A program made the position numbers and the translations under genes. Below are positions 50,201 through 60,600 of a stretch of 64,000 nucleotides of DNA, piece by piece. Each line of letters starts with the position of its first letter. Position 1 is the stretch's first letter. Where the stretch lies: the NCBI GenBank assembly GCA_947652605.1, contig OX393581.1:6762640-6826639 (forward strand), written 5' to 3'. The stretch comes from Elmis aenea (Eukaryota > Arthropoda > Insecta > Coleoptera > Elmidae). A model generated the notes under the pieces. That model was not told where the DNA came from. It worked only from the letters and a program-made list of their open reading frames with translations, and searched no databases.

Positions 50201-51647
50201 TATTTTATTTATACTATAAATTTTAAGCTCGTTTCTTATGTCCCAGTTTCTTGTATTGTCTGTTTTTGCATATACTTTGCGATATTTCTAAATAAGTTCA
50301 AATGTAAACCTTTAAATATCTCGAAACAAGAACGTGTGTACTTGCCCTTTCGAAAAACACCGGTTTATATAACGTAATTTTAGAATAATACTAGTTTAAG
50401 AGTTGTGCTAAAGTATTTAAAATATTTATTCTACTTGACATTGGATATATTTAACTTAACTAATTCCGATTTTGTGGCTTGAGACTCAATTAACGAACAT
50501 AAAAGCTGATATGTCACAAACAGATCCATTTATGTTAAGTTAAATATTGAGCTTGCACAAAATATTCTATTTCACTCCAAAAATATGAATTATTAAGCAA
50601 TTAATTTACGAACTTAGTATGTAATAACTTGCGTTATAAGAGAACTTTCATGGGACATTATGAAAACCTTGCTGAGGATAAATTCGCAGTTAATATTTCA
50701 CTAACACGAAGCACAAACTCCATTGATCATGAATTTTATATGAATCCAATGAATAATTTGGCAGACTAAATTCGTTTCTGTAGCTAATAAAGGGCGTCAT
50801 ATTTACCAAAGCTCAAACCTAAAGTAGCCAAACACGTGCAGGAAATCTCCAGGGAAAAAGCTTGCAGGATTTCCTCAACTGAACCCTCGCACACACACAG
50901 CGCCGTAAATCCTCAAGTTTTTAAGTCAGTTCTTGACGACAAGTCATGGCATAAATAGATAGTGTTTGACGAAGTAACAGGTAACAAAACCAGAAAGCAA
51001 GCGGAAATCGGCTCAGTTGATCTTCCCGGGCGAAGAAAAGCTAACCAAAGTGAAACGTGTACGAATCACTGACAAGAAAATAGTGGTAACATTACCAACA
51101 ATAACATACGCATCCGAAAACTGGACACTAAGGCTGCGTTTACAGTACAACCGTATTCGCGCGAATGAGTATCGCGCGTATGCGCCCGTATACGCGCGTA
51201 AATTTAGTGGTGTTTAATACCGACTACATCGCGCGAACGTTATCAGTTTGTGGCTATTATATAGTGATGGATCCTGCTTTGGAGCTGTATTTAGCGGAAA
51301 ATAGTTTGCTAAAATTCCTTATATTAAACAGCAAACCAAGAAGGTTTTGGACCAATCCCTTATCACAAAGGAATAACAGTGAATACAATAAATTGTTTAA
51401 ATTATTATTAAAACAGCCTCAAAAGTTTTATGAGTATTATCGTATGGATTGTGACACATACAACTATATATTAAATGCAGTTAAAGAAATAATAACTAAA
51501 CAATGCAATTTTCGAACATGTATTTCACCATCAGAAAAATTAACTGTAACAATAAGGTAAGTAAAAAACAAACAACTTAATTTATAAATTAAAAAAGAAA
51601 TATTTCAACAGACTTAATAATAAATAGCATAAGTAAATGATAACAAC

Positions 51648-51678
<31 letters not shown>

Positions 51679-54600
51679 TTTAAATACGTTTAATTAAGAT
51701 TGGCTAAGTATGATCCCAAGGGCAAATCGTACCGTACTTCAACTTCACTTGTCTGTAGCGAAGTACCGGTTTCGTCTTGTGTAGGCTGCACTGCAGGAGA
51801 AGGCGTCGATGGCATATCCCATGACGTCGAAGATGAAGGTGGTGGTAAATGTGCCATATTTTCCTCTATCAAGACTTGCTGCAACTTAGACTTAACAAAC
51901 AGTTTCCTATCCTCTGGAACTTTTTTCAAATGCGGTAGCAGTTTCATTAAAAAATGGTAGTCATAATCAGTTGCAGAGGAATCGGTTTTTCTGTGTTTAA
52001 AAAAATTTAATTTGTCCTTTTCTATTTCTAAAAGTTTCTCGTGGATTTCACTAGCACGTTTTTTTCTTGTAGGTGTCTTGCTACTGTTGTTAATAACGCT
52101 GCTCTTACCGCTCGAACAGGGGAGCACCAATTCTGTTTCTTGACAACTAGAAGTACTTGGATGTTCTTCAACTAGATTGTCAATAGCAGGATTTGTTATT
52201 GGTGATTTTGAAATATTTGCTGATGTAGCTCTAGGTGTCATTAGGCCACTTAAAAAACTTAAAATTTCGAAGTATGGCCACGCACTGCTATCTGCTTCTC
52301 CTCCTTCAGCACCAGAAACTCTTTTTACTTGCATTTTCTGCCACTCGCGCCGAAATGTATCTCTCAGTCCCTTCCACTTTGTCTTAACAGCTTCAGCTGA
52401 AATTAAATATGAATAAACAAAGAAACTAAACAATTAATTATTATTTCAGTTGGGAAGCACTTAAGACAAGTGGTCAAAGGAGTCCTAGCTTCAACCCCCA
52501 AACGCAGCCAAATTTGCTTTGTAAATAAATGCAATTCATTGATAAAGTTTAATAAAAGATTTAATAAAAATTAATTAATTAGTATAGCACTAATATTGTT
52601 CCTAATACTTTAATAGAGTATAATTTTTTAAAGGTATTTATCAACTGGTCTTGGATTCCGTTCACTAGCTTTTTCGTTTGGGATGCACCACACAACAGTA
52701 AGAAAAATTATTTACGAAACCTGTACAGCTATATGGAGCCAATTAAGGTTTCAACATTTACCATACCCAACAGAAGATATACTGAAAACAAGCTCTAAAG
52801 AATTTTATGAGAAATGGGACTTTCTAAACTGCATCGGTTCTATTGATGGAAAACATATTCGTATCAAGTGTCCAGTAAAATCAGGAACAATGTTTTACAA
52901 TTATAAACAATATTATTCAATAGTATTGCAAGCAGTTGCTGATGCAAATTGCAGATTGTTGTGTATTGACGTTGGAGCTTATGGTAAACAAAGCGATGGG
53001 GGTACTCTTATGGCTTCGACACTGTATCATCAATTGGAAAATGGAAGTTTAAAATTACCAAATCATGCAAAATTACCTAGATCGGATATAGAAGTTCCAC
53101 ATGTATTGGTGGGTGATGAAGCTTACCCTTTAAAATCATATTTGATGAAACCGTATTCAAAGAGAAACTTGACAAATGAACAAGAAATATTTAATTACAG
53201 ACTATCGAGAGCTCGAAGAACAGTTGAATGTGCTTTCGGTATAATGGCTGCAAAATGGAGAGTTCTTAATAAATGTATTGAAACGAATCCTGATAAAGCA
53301 GATTTAATAGTAAAATGTATATGTTTGTTGCATAATATTGTTATGGATAAAGAGGGTATATCCAAATCAGTAGCTTTAGAAATGCAACAAGTAGGAACAG
53401 AGACTGATGGGGATATTGGTGCTTCCCGTGCCAATAATAATCATACAAATAGCGCGGCTAATGTACGAGAAGCATTTAAGGAATTTTTTAATAGTGAAAT
53501 AGGGGCCATTCCTCAGCAATACGTAAACCTATAAATATTGGCTATACTTTATTTAAGTGTATTATTAACATAACATGTAAAGTAAAGAAAAAATATTACT
53601 TACGTATTGTATTAGCTTCCGCTGCCACTTCAATCCATAGTTTTCGTATCATATCTCTATTGTGATAAGTTTTAATTTTTTGGTCCCATAAAGACCTTCG
53701 CACAAAAACTGAATTTATCAACGCCTCGTTATCCATTCTCAATAACACTGAAGTCGCTTGAAAATTCAAACGAGTTCTAGCGATTTCTAGCTTTTTTGGG
53801 CGATATCTCGCTTGTAGTATAACCACTCTTATATACTTGCATTGGTTTGTTTGATTCGCGCGAATACGGACGCATACGCGCGAACTCATTTCGCGCGAAT
53901 ACGCTTGTACTGAAAACGCAGACTAAGGAAAAAAGACGAGGCTAAAATTAACATCATGGAAATGAAACGGCTCAGAAAAATTGCGGGAAAAACTAAATAC
54001 GACAGAATAAGAAGAAACAACAAAAATGGTATGGCCATTTATAGTAAGAATGAAACCTGACAGAATCACGAGAAAAATAATGGTAATTGGAAAACCAGCA
54101 AAAAACAAAAAGGCAGACCAAGAAGAAAATGGATAGATCAAATAATGAAAATAGGGTTGGAAAAAGGAAAAACAGTAGAAGAAATTAAAACACTAGCAAA
54201 AGATAAAAAGGCATGGTGGAAATTGACTCAGAACCCTCCGACGCCTGAAAAGGCAAAAGGAGTCGAGAAGAAGGAGAGGAGAAGGAGAAGGAGAAGGAGA
54301 AGGAGAAAGAGAAAGAGAAGGAGAAGGAGGAGGAGAAGGAGGAGGAGGAGGAGGAGGAAGAGGAGGAAGAGGAAGAGGAAGAGGAAGAGGAAGAGGAAGA
54401 GGAAGAGGAAGAGGAAGAGGAAGAGGAAGAGGAAGAGGAAGAGGAAGAGGAAGAGGAGGAGGAGGAGGAGGAGGAGGAGAAGAAGGAGGAGGAGGAGGAG
54501 GAGGAGGAGGAGGAGGAGGAGGAGAAGGAGGAGAAGGAGAAGGAGAAGAAGACTTCTTTCTCTTTTTATTTATTGAGAATAAAATGCGCGGATTAACATT

Positions 54601-57600
54601 TAAGCATTTAACAGTTCTAAAGAAGAAAATATNNNNNNNNNNNNNNNNNNNNNNNNNNNNNNNNNNNNNNNNNNNNNNNNNNNNNNNNNNNNNNNNNNNN
54701 NNNNNNNNNNNNNNNNNNNNNNNNNNNNNNNNNNNNNNNNNNNNNNNNNNNNNNNNNNNNNNNNNNNNNNNNNNNNNNNNNNNNNNNNNNNNNNNNNNNN
54801 NNNNNNNNNNNNNNNNNNNNNNNNNNNNNNNNACTCTAGCTATTATAATACGCGAAATCCCCATGCTTAAACTCGAATTTCAAACACCCTTTATACATAA
54901 TCTATTTATTTATTTTCTTCCACCAAGCTAACTAATAATTGTTTTTCCTCCATGGTATAATTTATTCTTTTTTTTCCGCCATTTCAACACAAAATAAAAT
55001 AATAAACACCGAACTGTAACTTTATATGTGACTAACAGCTGATAGCAACAACAAGATATCACAGGGAGCCGTTTTAACAGCTGTGATGTAAATGGCCAAT
55101 AAAAATTAGCCATTTCAAGCTGCCGCTAAAATGTACCGACTTCTTGCAACGTTGCCAAACCGAGTTCTAACTTAGCTGAGATGTCTAACAGATTCCGGAA
55201 TATGTTTTCTGTGCAACGCATTGGTATCTTGAGACGGTCTTAAATATAAGGCGGGCTTATATAAGTTCGATCTTGAGATGTGTCGGAGAAACCGGGCATA
55301 ACAGTCCTAAAGAAGAAAATATCGTTTCTGAGGTGACTCCAAAACTGTGGGCTCAATGCTGTTAGGACTAATTCGTCCTATGCAAAAGTGCAAAGAATGT
55401 TGACGAATATTAAAAAAAACACAAAACAAAAAAATAGCTTCCAATTAGGCAATAATACACCCCCAATTAGCTTTATTGTGTTATATTTAAGCGATCTTAT
55501 AATTTCATCATTTCCAAAAATAAAAACGCAGGTACTTTGAAAAGTAAACAACGCAAACCTCAACTTTACTAGCAAGGGAGATACATTATGAATAGCTTCT
55601 GCGGAAAAGTTAAGCATTGCAACATCCAGAACTTTGTTTTAATCCAACTTTTAACTTGCTGAAAAGTTTTAAATGCAAACTCCGGCAATACAAAAACTCG
55701 TAAAAGTCTGAAAAATTAACGCATCTTACCGTAATCCTATTTAATTTGCCTTTATCCGCTACAACATAAAGTTTTGTTGTGAAGAAAGTTAAATGTAAAT
55801 ATCTAATTATTTTATACTGTGATTTAATCTTCTTTTGATCGAGGCAATGATATTATGCAAAGCGGATGTTATTGTGAAACAACACAATTATTATTTAAAG
55901 CAATTTTAGTTACAGTAAAGCTAAACATTTTATATTTATTATACCAATTATACGAAAAGCCTTTAGCGATATATTTTTAGATCGAACTTATGAGCAAGTT
56001 TTTCATGAGAATAGCAAAATAAATCCGCGCCAAACGGTGGCAGATACGAAGAAAAGTCAAGAGGCGCTTTTTGTTAAGAATAAAATGCTCTACCCAAAAA
56101 CCATTTTGAGTTTGATTTTGAACAGGGCCGTACTAGTTTTTTATAAAATTTATTGAAACTGAACCCCCACAACTCCGCCACTCGTTGCTTGTGGGACTTG
56201 AAATTTTCACCTATTGTGGTAACCCATAAGGTGGTACTGTATACCAAATTTGGTTTAAATATATCAACTGGTTGAGAAACGGTTAAACATTATCATTATT
56301 TTTTCGAAAATTTCAACACCCTGTATCTTTAAAATGAAGCGTTTATTGACCCATGTTGATATGGAATATTCGCTTTTAAATAAGTTTTTGTATCGACCAT
56401 GGCTACAAAAAAGTTGACCACTCAGTATGAAAGGGCGATAAAAAAAGAGTTCAAAAACCCCTATTTTTATAAAACTTGTTTGTTTTTGAGTACCATTATG
56501 CTGTCAGAAAACAATTAATGAAATTATGTGAATATAGTAAATTAACTTTAAAACAAAGTATATTCAGTTTTTTTTTTTTTGAAAGGAGCATGGCCTCTAA
56601 GGCCCTAGCGCAAGCATTAGTTTTAGCGCCTCCTTACATTTGGCGCCCGGGCGGTTCCAGGTCAACTCGCCCCTTTATCCGGCACTGCGTGTACAGCCTC
56701 AAATTACGCAAGGGATTCATCGACACTTGTAATTATTTGTAATTTCAAAAACAAATGAGACGCAAAATGTTCACGTCATATTCAAATCTATTTAAATTTA
56801 TACTAATACATTCGGTAACTTTACGAACTAAATGTACTTGTTGAGGTATAAAAATTCGAGGATTTTGGAAAAAACATACGCCGCAATATAGGGCATCGAA
56901 TTTAATAAAACACGTTGTACAATATTTCCTGCAGAATTTCACAACAAAACTCGATTTAAAAGCAATTAATTGAAAATATTATTTATTTATTCTCTACATC
57001 TACAGTAGATTTCAGTTCAGTACAGGTTATAAACAAACATGTTCTATTATTGTTATTATAATATGTACTAATTCTATAGCGGAATGTTATTGTCAAAGAG
57101 AAGAGACAATAAACATTTGAAAAAAAAGCGCAGGTACAAATTTAAAGAAAAAATAAAACGAACATTTTATAAAACCTTTCCAATAACATCTACCTTCAAT
57201 TAGTTATCAAAAGAAACTGAATACTAAATATTTGAAAGCAAAGCCCCACTTACAATGAAAATCTTTACAACAACAATTTTTTGTTCGGTGATTTAAATTC
57301 AATGAAAGAATAACAAATGTTCCGACCAAAATTTAATATCGGATTTTTTGTGGCTTTTTACATTAAAAGTACAATGTTAAATTAAAAAAGAACGTATCGC
57401 GTTTAATATACTTTTAAACGCAAAAAAATACACAACAAGATTAGTGACGTATCGTTAGGCGCTTAATAAAAACAACTGCTGTTAGTTTCATTGAAAAAAA
57501 AACAATTTCAATTCAAAGTATTATTAATATAGATTCGCAAAATAAATGATTTTTATTAAAATGAGTTATTAATAAAAAGATAAACACAAATAAAATAAAG

Positions 57601-60600
57601 TCAGATAAATTTCGGAGATGAAATTCGTAATAAAATCACTGTCATATAAGCCATTTATTTTAAAAATGGCATGTCATAAGTCACTTTTATGTTATTTAAA
57701 ATAATAAATTAAATTAAATTAAACGCCATCAAGAGTTTATACACATATAAGAGTAGTAGAAATGATGTGCGAACCCAAAACCCATAACAGCAGTTTCCAG
57801 GAATTTATAGCAACAGTGGGAGTAAGACAAGGAGACACATTAAGTCCACTGCTCTTTATAATTCTTATGGATAAAATAATTAAAGAATGCAAGCAAAACA
57901 TAAAGAAAGCCTACTGGGGTTGGAATAAACTAAAACCAATATCCTTAACAGAATTAGCCTTTGCAGATGATGTGGTGCTATTAGCTAAAAGCAAAATAAA
58001 CTTGCAACTTAATTCAATCTAGAGATGAGGGCAAATACATTAAGTAAATATAACATGAATATTAACATAACAACAAAAAATCAAAAATGAAACATATAAA
58101 GAAAAATTAAAGGTAAAATCAGTTAAAACAAAAATACAAGAAAGACAGCTGGGATGGTTGGGTCACATTTATAGGATGAAAGAAGGAAGGTTAACCAGAA
58201 AAGCCCATGAAGCAAGATCACAGGGAAAAAAACAAAAGAGGTAGACCGAGAAAAACCTGGCAAGATGAAGTTAAAAAAGCAGCAGCGGATAGAAACATCA
58301 AATGGAAAGACATAAAAAAGTCGACACAAGAAAGAGAATCATGAAAAAAGTCAGCACAACACAACTCAACAGTCCGACACCTAACAGTAAAAGGGCTCAT
58401 AAATAAATAAAAAAATAATAATCTTCACAACCGAACGTGCTAAGAAAAAACTGATACCATCATTTTATTGGGCACAAAATGAACACAGGTTCAGTTAAAA
58501 ACTAAAAAGGATGTTAAATATTGTGAAAAGTTCTTAAATATCTCTTTTTGATTAGGTTATCTATGCATTTTTTAAAACATGAATATCGCTACACATTGCA
58601 TGTAATATGCTTGCGAACTATTTATTTTAATATGATGCAAAATCTTCATAGTAGTACGAATTAGATAGTACGTCCTATGGTCATTGACAATAGTAGTAGA
58701 CAAAGCAATTAATATTGTATTAAAGAAACCAAACCATTCACGTTTCAAATTTAAAAATGTTAAGAACTAGCACGAATATTTATTAACACTAGAACGGTAT
58801 TATTTAATAATCTATACAATCTTTAAAATTACGTTTAGGTATATTAAAATACCGTTCTTAGAAGACCTCATTACAAATAAATAACATCTACCGAAGCCTT
58901 TCAATAAGATCAAACGTTTTTTTCAAAAAGGCTTTTCCATTAATTCGTACATTCAATAGCGAATGAAATTAATATTGTCGTAAACAGGGGTTTGGAGCAG
59001 TCCAATTTTTTAGTTGCTCCGCTCCAGCTCCGCTCCGGCATCAAGATGCCCGCTCCAGCTCCGCTCCCGCTCCGCTCCGCGCTCCAAATATTAATAAAAT
59101 AAGTTTTTTTATTTAAAAATTTTTGTTTTTTAAAACAAAGCTAAAATTTTATGAGATATGTGGAAATGGACCAAAAATTACAATATTTGACCCTAAGAAA
59201 CAAGTGAAGTTAAATAAAAACAAATTATTGATGTTCAAAAGTTAAAAAAAGAAAAAAAAGTTCTTTAAAATTTTTCAAAATTCAAATACAAAATAATGAA
59301 AATTAATATTCTGAAAAGTTACATTATAATAATTTTACTTCAAAAAAATCAAATTTAGTTTATTTATATTTTTATTAAATACTATACCCATGAGAATAAT
59401 TCATAAAAATAAAAAAAAATTGTAGTTTATAATAGTAAAGTGGAGCAGTGGAGCAATCAAAATTATTTGCTCCGGGCTCCGCTCCCGCTCCGGGCAAATA
59501 CCCATTGCTCCACTGCTCCGCGCTCCAGCTCCGCGCTCCGCTCCAAACCCCTGGTCGTAAATTAGTGTAAAACCTTAATTAAAATTTGTTTAAGGCAGAC
59601 TCTCGCGTGACTCAATATCGCGAGTAAAGTCTGTATACAGGATGTCCCAAAGATCAACACAATCTCGATTGTCTTAAGAACTAATCCCAGACAACCATAA
59701 AATAAATTCATAAAAATTATCAAACAGTCATCAGCCAGCAGTTCTTTATGCATGCAAAACTTATGTATTCTTAATAGAGACCTAGAATTGATACTAAAAA
59801 CATAGAAGAGTAGAATACTTAGGAAAGGATAAGCAGGTATTAGGGTTTCTCATATTTGACATTTTTGCTCATCACGGTATTCCGGGAAGAAATCGGACTA
59901 CTTTCAGGAATTTCCCGGGACTAATGATCATTATAAAAATAAAAATAATTGATGAGAGAAATATGCATTTGAACTCTTATCACTTTTCTATTGCTTTTTC
60001 ATTTTAATAAACACAATAATATTAGTTTAGCAATGAATTTTTGTAATATGATTTAAGAAAACAAAGGTGATCTATGGTCAACTTATTAACAAAATATCCC
60101 GGAGGAGAAACCGTAGTTTGCACAACTTAGAGCACGTGAAATGTAACGGGTTAAAATATATGTTTAGGACAACGAAGGCCAAATATCGAGCCAGAGTAAG
60201 TCCGGATTTGGTTTTGGATTTCGTAAAAGTTCTGGTTCAAATCGTGTTTCAACCGTTTTCTTTGGTTGCAGAGTGGAAGTTCCAGTAGACGAATAGGATC
60301 ACAGCAGTCGCAAAATTCCAAACAATCAAATGCGTCGCGCACCAGCCGAAAAACAAAATTCAGTCAAATGGAACCACTACCACCCTGCATACGTAAGCAA
60401 CCCCTTATTTTTTTTAAATATTTGTACGAGTATTTAAATTTGTTTAGACGCCAACACATCAGGAAGAAATTTATTATCAACGAGGAACCAACAAAACATC
60501 ACAAAAATGTTGCTGCTGATATCATCCGTATTTATTTTGCTCAATTTACCAAGGTAAATAAGGGTTTTGAGGTAATTACCTAGATGTTATAAACGACTTT

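Larger units (their letters stand above)
51132..53923. mobile_element. Apparently complete PIF/Harbinger transposon (2.79 kb)
   Basis: TIRs begin GGCTGCGTTTACAGTACAA and, inverted, GTCTGCGTTTTCAGTACAA and share about 35 bp to TATTCGCGCGAA. Subterminal CGCGCG words are repeated several times at both ends. TAA is duplicated (51129-51131 and 53924-53926), the PIF/Harbinger hallmark. The element carries the two expected genes, a HARBI1-like nuclease on plus and a MADF/Myb-like DNA-binding protein on minus, both open. An (AAT)n run lies in its interior. Compared with other elements in this window it looks young. Confidence 0.93.
50960..54255 (+). pseudogene. LINE fragment interrupted by the Harbinger element
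   Basis: 50960-51131 ends in TYASENWTL, and 53924-54255 resumes with MEMKRLRKIAGKTKYDRIRR and KGRPRRKWIDQI, finishing WWKLTQNPPTPEKAKG. This is the conserved YG.E.W / C-terminal portion of a LINE ORF split exactly at the Harbinger insertion. The LINE ends in the GA-rich microsatellite that follows. Confidence 0.75.

Noticed and set aside
53195..53434. Minus-strand frame inside the Harbinger transposase
   Set aside because: Shadow of the transposase exon, which is supported by DDE motifs.
54145..54864. Long arginine/lysine-rich frame on plus and proline/serine-rich frame on minus
   Set aside because: They are read-through of the GGA/GAA microsatellite and the N gap; the only real coding trace is the LINE end before 54255.
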